The notes: a model not told the origin generated them from the sequence alone. 12,502 nucleotides of DNA from Cylindrotheca closterium (GCA_933822405.4 CAKOGP040001960.1:1-12502); one strand, 5' to 3'; shown: positions 1-7,182, counted from the first letter of the stretch. Program-made: numbers and translations.

Positions 1-17
1 AATACTTATCCATCTCG

Positions 18-327
18 GTAAGTACTCGAACCGTACTCCCGTCCGTGTTCGATATCACGAATGTCCGACTTCACTGTCCGACATGTTCGACTGTTCTTTT
101 ATTTGTTAAGATCCCATTTCACCAACACTCTCAAGAGACACGAAAATTTCAACAGTCTGTTGAAGCAAGATAAGATCTTGGACACGCGATTTCGACACAA
201 TGAAGATAGATTTGCTTCGGCTTTCGAGGCTTGTTGCGTCTTGGCTCAGTATCGAATCACAAGAGAGATGTCACTATACGATATTTTGATCGAGGATGTT
301 GTAGATACGTATGAAGGGGATAAATAG
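18..327 (+). pseudogene. Possible transposase C-terminal fragment, copy 1
   Basis: A frame opening at ATG 61 gives 88 residues. Its second half, with RFRHNEDRFASAFEACCVL (about residues 43-61), resembles the last helices of PIF/Harbinger-type DDE_Tnp_4 transposases, where an ACCVLHN-like motif is usual; here it reads ACCVLAQYRI. That is a pattern judgement, not a search result. Bases 18-110 look like an intron: GTAAGT donor at 18 and a pyrimidine-rich stretch ending TTGTTAAG at 110. If spliced, the coding frame would run from before the window into base 111 and skip ATG 61. The DDE catalytic core is not visible in either copy. The fragment ends 40 bp before a leftward gene, so the two are convergent. 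It is probably non-functional. It could also be an unrelated short gene. Confidence 0.35.
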
Positions 328-366
328 AAACTGTTCTGAGTAATTGTATTTACTTTCTATGTCATT

Positions 367-1108
367 CTAGTAGTCATCTTTATCCTCTTCATCTCCTGGC
401 TCAGCATGTTGAAGTAGGTCGTCGTCATCCTCAACACCTCGTGGTCCTGCAACACCACCATTGTCTTGGTCTCGATGCTCTCTAGGAGGAACAACTACTG
501 ATTGGCTTGTAAGCTCACGCCCTTCCTGCAACGTATTGCGCATACAGGATTCTGTTTCATCAAGTGATTGTGCAAATGCCCCATCCAGCTGCCGACAAAA
601 CATGCAATTCTTTGTAGCACAGTTCTCAGCATGAGTCGGCTTGAAGGTATCATTCAGAAACTTCCTTCCATACCGGTCGTCCTCTACTCCTTTATGAGTC
701 TCAGCATCAGCATCTGCTCGTTGTTTTCGATTCTCAGCAACTTTCTTGTCTCGCTTTGTTTTCGACCTCTTCAAAGTATCAGTAACAAGATCTGGTCTTC
801 CTTTGTGGTGCTTATATTGGTCCTTTCTCTCTTCTTGATGGGGCCCTTTGTGAGACGACGAGGCTACCCCACTAGAAACGAAAGATTTTTCTTTGATTGT
901 CGTCTCTATCCTCTTCTTCCAGAACGACCATGCTGCGATGTTTGCTGCCTGGATTTGGCTGTTCTGGCTTGATGAATCTTGTCAGGATCTCAGCTATGGC
1001 ACCTTTCCCAGGTCGGAGCTTTTTCTTCCTCGCCATTTTTGCAAGGTCTGAAGCTAATATTTGTGAGGTTCGATATTTGTGAGTCGATCCTACCGGTACT
1101 GACGGTGT
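367..1108 (-). pseudogene. Broken leftward gene of the repeat-A element, copy 1
   Basis: Two open minus-strand frames overlap. One runs leftward through an ATG at 1036 (start MARKKKLRPGKGAIAEIL) and stops at 872. The other is open from 981 down to the stop at 367 and encodes a highly charged protein with a basic stretch (KRSKTKRDKK), a Cys/His cluster HAENCATKNCMFC that could bind zinc, and an Asp/Glu-rich C-terminus. The two frames are in different phases and overlap over 872-981, so an indel in that interval most simply explains the break. No family is recognised. In elements such as PIF/Harbinger a second DNA-binding-type protein accompanies the transposase, and the convergent partner fits that layout, but this is inference. 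Confidence 0.45.
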
Positions 1109-1445
1109 CAGATAATCAACTCCGTAGCTGTAATGAGAGCCTCAACGCTCTAGCCACCTCTGGAGTATACTGAGCTCGAATCTACGTCGGCTATGGATTG
1201 CCTACAATAGGAACAGGTGCCAGTGATGCTGGGCTTCTACCTGCGGGTGAACAGTCCCACCACTTCCTATTAGATCTTATTCTACTGCTATTCTTGCCAG
1301 AAGTCGATCAACAATGATCTCCACAAGCAGGTACAAAAAATCTCTTCCGGAAGCAACCTGCGTCAGCTCTCACCAGCTGTCGCGGCGCATAAAGCACATA
1401 CGCACATGTTCTTCACGAACTAGTCACAGATCTGGATCTACCTTC
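1109..1445. other. Spacer between repeat-A copies, no clear gene
   Basis: This 337-bp segment has no match elsewhere in the window that I can see. One plus-strand frame is open from 1251 and would join across the candidate intron of copy 2 (1463-1555), so it may be leftover transposase-side sequence of the second copy, but its Ser/Arg-rich translation is not convincing. No RNA gene, promoter element or terminal repeat is evident. Confidence 0.5.
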
Positions 1446-2359
1446 AATACTTATCCATCTCGGTAAGTACTCGAACCGTACTCCCGTCCGTGTTCGATAT
1501 CACGAATGTCCGACTTCACTGTCCGACATGTTCGACTGTTCTTTTATTTGTTAAGATCCCATTTCACCAACACTCTCAAGAGACACGAAAATTTCAACAG
1601 TCTGTTGAAGCAAGATAAGATCTTGGACACGCGATTTCGACACAATGAAGATAGATTTGCTTCGGCTTTCGAGGCTTGTTGCGTCTTGGCTCAGTATCGA
1701 ATCACAAGAGAGATGTCACTATACGATATTTTGATCGAGGATGTTGTAGATACGTATGAAGGGGATAAATAGAAACTGTCCTGAGTAATTGTATTTACTT
1801 TCCATGTCATTCTAGTAGTCATCTTTATCCTCTTCATCTCCTGGCTCAGCATGTTGAAGTAGGTCGTCGTCATCCTCAACATCTCGTGGTCCTGCAACAC
1901 CACCATTGTCTTGGTCTCGATGCTCTCTAGGAGGAACAACTACTGATTGGCTTGTAAGCTCACGCCCTTCCTGCAACGTATTGCGCATACAGGATTCTGT
2001 TTCATCAAGTGATTGTGCAAATGCCCCATCCAGCTGCCGACAAAACATGCAATTCTTTGTAGCACAGTTCTCAGCATGAGTCGGCTTGAAGGTATCATTC
2101 AGAAACTTCCTTCCATACCGGTCGTCCTCTACTCCTTTATGAGTCTCAGCATCAGCATCTGCTCGTTGTTTTCGATTCTCAGCAACTTTCTTGTCTCGCT
2201 TTGTTTTTGACCTCTTCAAAGTATCAGTAACAAGATCTGGTCTTCCTTTGTGGATTTCCCAGGTCGGAGCTTTTTCTTCCTCGCCATTTTTTCAAGGTCT
2301 GAAGCTAATATTTGTGAGGTTCGATATTTGTGAGTCGATCCTCCCGGTACTGACGGTGT
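1446..2359. repeat. Segmental direct repeat A, copy 2 (194 bp shorter inside)
   Basis: This is the same unit as 1-1108 at an offset of 1445 bases up to 2253; after a missing segment the offset becomes 1251 up to 2359. The lost segment corresponds to about 809-1002 of copy 1. Edges of that segment carry the inverted pentamers GGTGC (807-811) and GCACC (999-1003), and on the minus strand it also reads GT...AG. Removing it as an intron would not put the two leftward frames in phase, so a deletion is the simpler reading. About 99% identity elsewhere implies a very young duplication or active homogenisation. Confidence 0.95.
1463..1772 (+). pseudogene. Possible transposase C-terminal fragment, copy 2
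   Basis: This is base-for-base the same as the copy-1 fragment: ATG at 1506, 88 residues, stop at 1772, with a candidate GTAAGT...TTAAG intron at 1463-1555. Sequence to the left (1251-1462) is open in the frame that would be joined by splicing, so this copy offers slightly more upstream sequence than copy 1, yet no DDE catalytic residues can be placed. The same reservations about family apply. Identity between copies over this frame gives no information on selection. Confidence 0.35.
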
Positions 2360-2428
2360 GACGTTTGTCATCTTGAAGGATTTTGCTTTTCTTGAAATGA
2401 GGATTTGTTTCGTGACTGACTCACTCAT
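1812..2428 (-). pseudogene. Broken leftward gene of the repeat-A element, copy 2
   Basis: An ATG at 2428 starts a frame (MSESVTKQILISRKAK at its N-terminus) that passes through the shared MARKKKLRPGK segment, crosses the 194-bp deletion junction at about 2254 and terminates at 2216. The downstream charged, Cys-containing frame continues in another phase from about 2291 down to the stop at 1812. The start region (2360-2428) is unique to this copy, whereas the central portion survives only in copy 1, so the two copies preserve complementary parts of one ancestral gene. No function is assigned; it is probably a non-functional transposon accessory gene. Confidence 0.45.
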
Positions 2429-2655
2429 TTTGAATCAATTAATTGAACGGTTTCGTGTCGCAGTTGTTCTAACGTCAGGCAGACAGACGGAATGTCGGTT
2501 AGTACGCCAAATTGAACGTTGGTGAACGTTGGCGATGCTAGCGATCGTTTACGTGCATGTTTTCGCACACAATTCAATTAATTTTCAGACAACAAGGTTT
2601 TACGTCTTTTCCGTTGTCATCACCCAACATCTAAACACAGTGACTCTTTGATCGG
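2360..2655. other. Spacer between repeat A and repeat B
   Basis: Apart from the leftward start codon at 2428, no gene is seen. It contains a perfect 12-bp palindrome TCAATTAATTGA (2435-2446), an inverted partial match TTCAATTAATT near 2575, and a short tandem GAACGTTGGT/GAACGTTGGC near 2515-2535. These could mark a small decayed element, but target-site duplications were not identified. Confidence 0.5.
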
Positions 2656-2786
2656 TTTCGCAGTGCTAATCCGTCGCTTCCAATCAAAACCAAAAATGTC
2701 AACGGGTTTAAAATGAGGCTCTTGGAAAACAGTAATAGCGTTCCTCACGCGCAGCTCAACTCACAATTCTTCCTTCGACTTCATCA

Positions 2787-2816
2787 TTCAACATTTGCAG
2801 GTTCAACATTTGCAGG
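2787..2816 (+). repeat. 15-bp tandem duplication in the gene 1 leader
   Basis: TTCAACATTTGCAGG occurs twice in direct succession (2787-2801, 2802-2816), 16 bp before the chosen ATG. Each unit ends in TTTGCAG|G, a good 3' splice-site shape, so it could provide alternative acceptors for a 5'-UTR intron, although no convincing donor was found. It is unchanged in the second copy (11298-11327), so it predates the large duplication. Confidence 0.8.
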
Positions 2817-2831
2817 GAATTGTTTACTACC

Positions 2832-3743
2832 ATGTTCTGTAGTACCGAAAACGACTACTCAACTATCGCTGAGGATGAAAGCATACTTTCATTTCTGAGA
2901 AGCCCTTTGCTGCCATTGGATGCATCAATGATTACGTCTCCTCAATTCCGTGTACCTCCGTCTTTCGAGGATCCATTCGATGATCTGCGAATGGAACCTT
3001 CGCCTCTGAGATCACAAGGTCGACTTTCAACTCGCCCTAATCATAACGGGCCTCAAATGCAATCAATCTGTCTCAGAGACGATTGCATGTCAAACAACAC
3101 CACCCTTGGACAAGAAGCTAAGAGCAGCATATTTGCGCAATCCAAAAAGTGTCTCGAAGGGTTCGTCTCCAGCCACAACCTAGGCGGCTCAGGCAACCGC
3201 AAACGGACGTTTCAAATGCAAGCCACCAGCAATAAAGAAGAAAGCATACCTCGCTTTCGGCCCTATCAAGACAAGCAATGGAGAGCTCAGTTCCAAAGGC
3301 TTATCCAATACAAGCTTAAAAACGGACACTGTTGCGTTCCTCACTGTTACCCTGAGGATCCTGCTCTTGCCCGATGGGTGAAGCGACAAAGATACCAATA
3401 CAAAAAGTTCCAGGATGGTGACACCACCTCTACCATGTCAACTCCTCGTATCCAGGAGCTTGAATCTGTTGGCTTTGTATGGCACTCGCACGCTTCGGCG
3501 TGGCAGGAGAAGTTCAATGAGCTCAAGGAGTTCAAGCAAAGAACGGGCCACTGCAATGTACCATCTGCCTACCCCGAGAATAATTCCCTTTCTACTTGGG
3601 TAAAATGCCAACGTCGCCATTACAAAGCGTACATCTCTGGGTCGTCTTCTCCTTCTCCCATGACGATGCATCGCTTGCAACTGTTGGAATCCTTGGATTT
3701 TGTGTTTGAACCACAACTGTCTAAACGATGGGACTCAAATTAA
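2832..3743 (+). CDS. HA-domain protein, gene 1 (two Helicase-Associated domains)
   Basis: The product is a 303-residue protein with two C-terminal HA domains (about residues 150-217 and 224-292). Hallmarks are GHCCVP/GHCNVP, WVKRQRYQYKK/WVKCQRRHYK and LESVGFVW/LESLDFVF. No helicase motor (Walker A, DEAD box) is present. HA domains are regarded as nucleic-acid-binding, so nuclear DNA or RNA binding is inferred. The N-terminus carries EDESILSFLRSPLL (14-27) and FEDPFDDLRMEPSP (45-58), both echoed in genes 2 and 3; a basic NRKR lies at 122-125. ATG 2832 is chosen because EDESILSFLRSPLL aligns with EDDELVSLLTSPLL of gene 2; the frame is open upstream without an ATG back to a stop at 2736. No intron is seen in the coding part. 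The paralogue at 11343 is nearly identical but has an early stop. Confidence 0.88.
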   Translation: MFCSTENDYSTIAEDESILSFLRSPLLPLDASMITSPQFRVPPSFEDPFDDLRMEPSPLRSQGRLSTRPNHNGPQMQSICLRDDCMSNNTTLGQEAKSSIFAQSKKCLEGFVSSHNLGGSGNRKRTFQMQATSNKEESIPRFRPYQDKQWRAQFQRLIQYKLKNGHCCVPHCYPEDPALARWVKRQRYQYKKFQDGDTTSTMSTPRIQELESVGFVWHSHASAWQEKFNELKEFKQRTGHCNVPSAYPENNSLSTWVKCQRRHYKAYISGSSSPSPMTMHRLQLLESLDFVFEPQLSKRWDSN

Positions 3744-3773
3744 AAGTCTAACTGGTCTAGTAAATGAACATAA

Positions 3774-3789
3774 GAGTAACTAGCTAAAG
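3774..3789 (+). promoter_or_regulatory. Shared 3'-UTR motif, gene 1
   Basis: GAGTAACT followed directly by AGCTAAAG lies 31 nt after the stop codon. The same pair of blocks, GARTAACT then CTAGCTAAA, occurs shortly after the stop of all four HA genes with different spacing between blocks. This suggests a retained RNA-processing or stability element, or simple common ancestry. Confidence 0.5.
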
Positions 3790-4032
3790 CAGCTGGAATT
3801 TTCCATTTTTCTATACTTCTGGTCCTCAAAGTAACCGCTTCAGTCTTCATTATACGTATACTGGTAGAAAGTTGGAGAAAGACCGAGCCACAAGAATTGG
3901 AGATATTCTGAAGAAACACATATGACACGGCGAGATGGCTCATTAAAATGGTGGCTCAGCTCGATGATACGTACCGGAATGGTAGATACGAGTTTTCGTC
4001 GCTTCGCGTTTCGTAGGGGGAAATCTGAAAAT

Positions 4033-4055
4033 ACCAGTAGGTACGAGTACCTGGT
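4033..4055. repeat. GTAC-type hairpin
   Basis: The arms are ACCAG/CTGGT and an inner GTAC/GTAC around a GA loop, with a TAG bulge. Related GGTACC or GTAC-centred inverted repeats occur at 7508-7529 and around 10903-11035, always between genes. No function is known; it could be a remnant of short inverted-repeat elements. Confidence 0.5.
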
Positions 4056-4168
4056 GGGGTACTAGAGTACGCAACAAACTGAGCTGTAGCGGTGCACACA
4101 ATAACACGATCGAATGGCACATCCGCTTTACTGTGGAGGAGAATTTTAAGTTTCTTTTTTGTTTTGAA

Positions 4169-4238
4169 GTTCACAAGGTGATTTTTACTCAGCGACACCT
4201 TCTGATCAAATCGAATTAAATCGGAATACAAATACAAC
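4169..4238. repeat. Diverged direct repeat in gene 2 upstream region, unit 1
   Basis: It pairs with 4413-4489. Shared blocks are GTTCACAA-GGT-ATTTTTACT, ACCTTCTGATCAAAT and AAATACA. Each unit carries one TCTGATCA and is followed 44-63 bp later by another that continues as TCTGATCAG. Confidence 0.65.
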
Positions 4239-4519
4239 ATGATATCTGATCAGATGGCGAGGTGTCTGATCAATATCACTAAAGAATGACGTCTGTTTTG
4301 TCGCGTGCTCGCGGTTACGGTTTATCCGCACGAATAATGAAGTACATTTATTTCATTACTTCAGGTAAAGAGAAATTAGTCTCGTATTTCGATAGTGTTG
4401 GCGAATTCTGTGGTTCACAAAGGTTATTTTTACTTCGTGTTATTACCTTCTGATCAAATTAAACTCGACCAAGGAATGGAAATACACGACGAGTTTCAGG
4501 TATTTACAACTTCTGATCA
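4201..4519. promoter_or_regulatory. Cluster of five TCTGATCA sites upstream of gene 2
   Basis: The octamer TCTGATCA occurs at 4201, 4245, 4265, 4449 and 4512, all on the plus strand; the one at 4245 extends to the perfect palindrome TCTGATCAGA (4245-4254). The last site ends 113 bp before the gene 2 ATG. In about 320 bp one copy of a given octamer is expected roughly 0.005 times. Two sites are accounted for by the local direct repeat, but the others need separate explanation. A dimeric transcription-factor site is the simplest reading, not demonstrated. Confidence 0.5.
4413..4489. repeat. Diverged direct repeat in gene 2 upstream region, unit 2
   Basis: This is the second unit of the pair with 4169-4238, more diverged in its right half. 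Retention of TCTGATCAAAT within otherwise drifting sequence is what makes the octamer stand out. Confidence 0.65.
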
Positions 4520-4632
4520 GTCACAAAAAAGGTGGCGTTAAAACGGCAACAAATCCAAATAATTCTTTCGTCTATTTACACGCGGTTTTATTATTTTATT
4601 ATTTCTCTCATTACTCATTATTCCTCTTCATC

Positions 4633-5739
4633 ATGATCGTGACTGCCAACAACGACAATCTTCGAGGCGATAGCTTCAGCTTTTCCAAGATCGAAGATGA
4701 CGAACTTGTGTCACTCCTTACAAGCCCTTTGCTGTCTATGGATGGACCATGTTCGTCTCTTTCTTACCTTCACCTGCCTCCTTTTTCTTTTGACGACCCC
4801 TTTGATGATCCACGCATGGAGCCATCGCCAATCGAATCACAAGACGAGGGTACTCACAACGCGCATCAAATAATGCAATCGTTGTATGATAGGAGCATGC
4901 AATCATTGTATGATACGAGATTATTGGTAGATGAGTCTATCTTTTCCGAAGAGGACAATAAGTCAAATGACACCAGCAAAGTTGGTCCCACCATTGATCC
5001 CACCAGCAAAGTTGGCTCCAAAACAAGCTTCGGAGATTTCTTTTCCCATAACGATGAGGAACCATACTGCAGCACCGTTGCGAGCTCCAAGAGAAGCCGC
5101 GAAGGCTTCTTCTTATCCTCCAACCACAACAACCAAGGCAACCAGGAGAACCCAGCATACAAACGCCAACGAACGACGACGAGCCATGCTGCGCAGAGCA
5201 CTTTTGGCGAAGAAAGCACACCTCGCTTTCGCCCTTACCAAGACAAGCAGTGGCGAGCTCAACTCCAAAAGTTAATCCAATACAAAATGAAGAACGGACA
5301 CTGCTGTGTTCCTCACTCTTACCAAGAAGATCCCGTCCTCGCACGATGGGTCAAGAGACAAAGATATCAATACAAGAAGTTCAATGATAACAATCCTACC
5401 TCTACGATGACTACTCGTCGTATCCAAGAGCTTGAGTCTATTGGCTTTATATGGCAATCCCATGCTTCCGCGTGGCAGGAGAAGCTCAATGAACTCAAGG
5501 CCTTCAAGCAACGAACGGGACACTGCAATGTTCCATCGGACTACTGCGAAAATCCTACATTGGCGACGTGGGTAAAATGCCAACGTCGTCAATACAAATT
5601 GTACGCCGCTGGTGCTTCTGCTCCTTCTACAACCGCTATGACTGTCCATCGGTTGCAAACGTTGGAATCCTTGGGTTTTGTGTTTGAACCACAAACTGCA
5701 GTCAAAACTTCTAGTAGATGCAAACACGATATATTTTAA
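4633..5739 (+). CDS. HA-domain protein, gene 2 (two Helicase-Associated domains)
   Basis: The product has 368 residues. HA domains lie at about 207-274 (NGHCCVP, WVKRQRYQYKKF, LESIGFIW) and 281-351 (TGHCNVP, WVKCQRRQYK, LESLGFVF). The N-terminal module has EDDELVSLLTSPLLSMD (21-37) and FDDPFDDPRMEPSP (53-66). A linker with SKRSREGFF (152-160) and YKRQR (176-180) is a plausible nuclear localisation region. Nuclear nucleic-acid binding is inferred; no enzymatic motif is visible. ATG 4633 is preceded by a pyrimidine-rich TTCCTCTTCATC, similar to the TTCTTTCCATCTC before gene 3, supporting both starts. Two in-frame tandem duplications lengthen the linker (4873-4920 and 4972-5019). The C-terminal tail differs from gene 3. 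It lies upstream of gene 3 on the same strand, with separate leaders. Confidence 0.9.
   Translation: MIVTANNDNLRGDSFSFSKIEDDELVSLLTSPLLSMDGPCSSLSYLHLPPFSFDDPFDDPRMEPSPIESQDEGTHNAHQIMQSLYDRSMQSLYDTRLLVDESIFSEEDNKSNDTSKVGPTIDPTSKVGSKTSFGDFFSHNDEEPYCSTVASSKRSREGFFLSSNHNNQGNQENPAYKRQRTTTSHAAQSTFGEESTPRFRPYQDKQWRAQLQKLIQYKMKNGHCCVPHSYQEDPVLARWVKRQRYQYKKFNDNNPTSTMTTRRIQELESIGFIWQSHASAWQEKLNELKAFKQRTGHCNVPSDYCENPTLATWVKCQRRQYKLYAAGASAPSTTAMTVHRLQTLESLGFVFEPQTAVKTSSRCKHDIF
4873..4920 (+). repeat. 24-bp in-frame tandem duplication in gene 2
   Basis: Two adjacent units encode MQSLYDRS and MQSLYDTR (residues 81-96). Gene 3 has a single QSLYDSS at the matching place, so this is a duplication specific to gene 2. 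Confidence 0.85.
4972..5019 (+). repeat. 30-bp spaced in-frame duplication in gene 2
   Basis: ACCAGCAAAGTTGG recurs at a 30-bp period, encoding TSKVGPTIDP then TSKVGSK (residues 114-130). Gene 3 has one TGKVGSK. Both gene 2 duplications are multiples of three and fall in the disordered linker. Confidence 0.85.
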
Positions 5740-6174
5740 AGAATCCAAACAAGATAGGGCGGATTTGTTGAGCGTAGAGTAACTTTCTACTAGCTAAAGG
5801 ATAATTTACCTTATGCTCTAAGATTCTTCTTGCTTAGTCAACTTTCAACTTGTCCCTTTACTCGTAGTCTAGCTTGAATACTGGTAAGTTCAAAAGCCTT
5901 CTTGGCCAAAAGAAGTCCACCTCCTGATTTTTCATTGTTCCGAAAATGGTGACGGGAAATGGTCATATTTCTAGTAGGTATTTTAAATACACTCCCTCCG
6001 ATTGCGCGATGTATGACTACACGACTTCTCGTTTCTCCAGCATCGTTAAATATCTACGATAAGAAGTTTATGTATTTAAAAGGCCCTGTCGATCGTCTGA
6101 ACACAGCCAACCTCACAACATTGCGGGTCTCATCGTCGACTCATAAAATACCTATTTTCACTTCTTTCCATCTC
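5740..6174. other. Gene 2-gene 3 intergenic region
   Basis: It holds the gene 2 3'-UTR motif (5777-5799) and the gene 3 leader. Bases near 5947-5980 (GGTGACGGGAAATGGTCAT) recur near 7564, ahead of the decayed fifth paralogue, so this leader was duplicated with it. The gene 3 frame stays open upstream to an ATG at 5959, adding 72 codons, but the added part has no counterpart in genes 1 or 2. Confidence 0.65.
5777..5799 (+). promoter_or_regulatory. Shared 3'-UTR motif, gene 2
   Basis: GAGTAACT, then TTCTA, then CTAGCTAAAG, starts 38 nt after the stop. It has the same two blocks as in the other HA genes with a short insert between. Confidence 0.5.
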
Positions 6175-7182
6175 ATGAATTTTATCGCCAGTTCCAACAA
6201 CAACAGATTTCGTAGTGATAGCTACAGCTACTCAAGTGTCATAGAAGATGGCTTCTTGGATACGAGAACAATAAGTCTGTCTCCTTCTTGTTCTTGCTTT
6301 CATCTACCCTTGTCGTCTTTTGAGGACCCTTTCGATGATCCAAACATGGAGCCATCGCCACTCCGACCAAAGGAACCAGACACTCACACGGTCCCTCAAA
6401 CGCAATCATTGTATGATTCCAGTTTCATGATGATGGATGACTCCACCATATTTTCTTCTTACCTTGAAACGGAAAACTTTAATGACACTACCGGCAAAGT
6501 CGGCTCCAAACGAAGTTTCGGAGATTTTTCTTCGCAGAACGATGAGGGATCCTACTGCAGCATCGTTGCGAGCTCCAAGCGAAGCCGCGAAGGCTTCTTC
6601 TTATCCTCCAACCATAACCACCAAGGCGACCCATGCAACAAGCGCCAACGAACGACAAGCCATGTGCAAAGTACTTTTGGAGACGAAGAAAGCACAGCTC
6701 GCTTTCGCCCCTATCAAGAGAAGCAATGGCGAGATCAGTTCCAAAAACTCATCCAATACAAGATGAGGAATGGGCACTGCTGCGTTCCTCATTCTTACCA
6801 AGAAGATCCTGTCCTCGCACGATGGGTCAAGAGACAACGATATCAATACAAGAAGTTCAACGATAACAATCCTACCTCTACGATGACCACTCGTCGTATC
6901 CAAGACCTCGAATCGATTGGCTTTATATGGCAATCCCATGCTTCTGCGTGGCAGGAAAAGTTCAATGAACTCAAGGCCTTCAAGCAACGAACGGGACACT
7001 GCAATGTACCATCGGACTATCCAGAGAATGTTGGACTCTCCACTTGGGCAAAGTGTCAACGCCGTCAATACAAGCTCTACAAATCTGGGGCGTCGTCCAG
7101 CATGACCATCCACCGCTTGCAAACGTTGGAATCGTTGGGTTTTGTGTTTGAACCGCAACTGCTGTCAAAACAAAGAGTGTGA
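6175..7182 (+). CDS. HA-domain protein, gene 3 (two Helicase-Associated domains)
   Basis: The product has 335 residues from ATG 6175. HA domains lie at about 185-252 and 259-326, with NGHCCVP/TGHCNVP, WVKRQRYQYKKF/WAKCQRRQYK and LESIGFIW/LESLGFVF. The N-terminal module is partly diverged: VIEDGFLDTRT replaces the ED...SPLL stretch, while FEDPFDDPNMEPSP (49-62) is retained. Linker SKRSREGFF (134-142) and NKRQR (155-159) resemble a nuclear localisation signal. The start is chosen by alignment with gene 2 (both begin with a short M..(A/S)NN-type segment followed by Ser-rich SYSYS/SFSFS) and the similar pyrimidine-rich leader; an in-frame ATG at 5959 would add 72 unmatched residues. By eye the HA region is about 93% identical in DNA to gene 2 over 245 bp, so genes 2 and 3 are sister copies. 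Nucleic-acid binding is inferred. Confidence 0.88.
   Translation: MNFIASSNNNRFRSDSYSYSSVIEDGFLDTRTISLSPSCSCFHLPLSSFEDPFDDPNMEPSPLRPKEPDTHTVPQTQSLYDSSFMMMDDSTIFSSYLETENFNDTTGKVGSKRSFGDFSSQNDEGSYCSIVASSKRSREGFFLSSNHNHQGDPCNKRQRTTSHVQSTFGDEESTARFRPYQEKQWRDQFQKLIQYKMRNGHCCVPHSYQEDPVLARWVKRQRYQYKKFNDNNPTSTMTTRRIQDLESIGFIWQSHASAWQEKFNELKAFKQRTGHCNVPSDYPENVGLSTWAKCQRRQYKLYKSGASSSMTIHRLQTLESLGFVFEPQLLSKQRV

Larger units (their letters stand above)
1..1108. repeat. Segmental direct repeat A, copy 1 (left end cut by window)
   Basis: Bases 1-808 match 1446-2253 and bases 1004-1108 match 2255-2359 almost perfectly; I count about six substitutions (for example T at 335 versus C at 1780). This copy retains 809-1003, which is absent from copy 2. 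Similarity stops after 1108/2359, where the two copies enter unrelated sequence. The true left border is unknown because the window opens inside the repeat. The unit contains two broken coding frames meeting tail to tail (annotated separately), so it is most simply a degenerate mobile element that was duplicated very recently. Confidence 0.95.
2656..3979. repeat. Segmental direct repeat B, copy 1
   Basis: This matches 11167-12502 at an offset of 8511 through the stop codon of the enclosed gene. Copy 2 then has 14 extra bases after the motif GAGTAACT and lacks 2 bases near 3851. The repeat includes about 176 bp of leader, the whole gene and at least 236 bp of 3' flank; similarity is still present when copy 2 runs off the window, so the right border is not visible. 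The left border is sharp: 2655 and 11166 differ and upstream sequences are unrelated. Confidence 0.95.
3790..4632. other. Long intergenic region and gene 2 leader
   Basis: No gene is supported here. It contains the 3' flank of repeat B up to 3979 or beyond, a GTAC-type hairpin (4033-4055), a diverged direct repeat (4169-4238 and 4413-4489), and five copies of TCTGATCA. AT-rich sequence with runs of T and ATT lies just ahead of the gene 2 start. Minus-strand frames in this interval lack family resemblance. Confidence 0.7.

Noticed and set aside
2713..2898. 61-codon frame from ATG 2713 overlapping the gene 1 start
   Set aside because: It is out of phase with the HA frame and without motifs; the same sequence recurs only because repeat B was duplicated.
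5959..6174. 72-codon in-frame N-terminal extension of gene 3 from an ATG at 5959
   Set aside because: It has no counterpart in genes 1 or 2, and part of its DNA matches the non-coding leader ahead of the fifth-paralogue relic; ATG 6175 aligns with gene 2.
6601..7158. Long minus-strand open frame (185 codons) opposite the gene 3 HA domains, with similar ones opposite genes 1, 2 and 4
   Set aside because: It lies antisense to a well-supported conserved coding frame and recurs in each paralogue because the HA codons are conserved; no family resemblance of its own.
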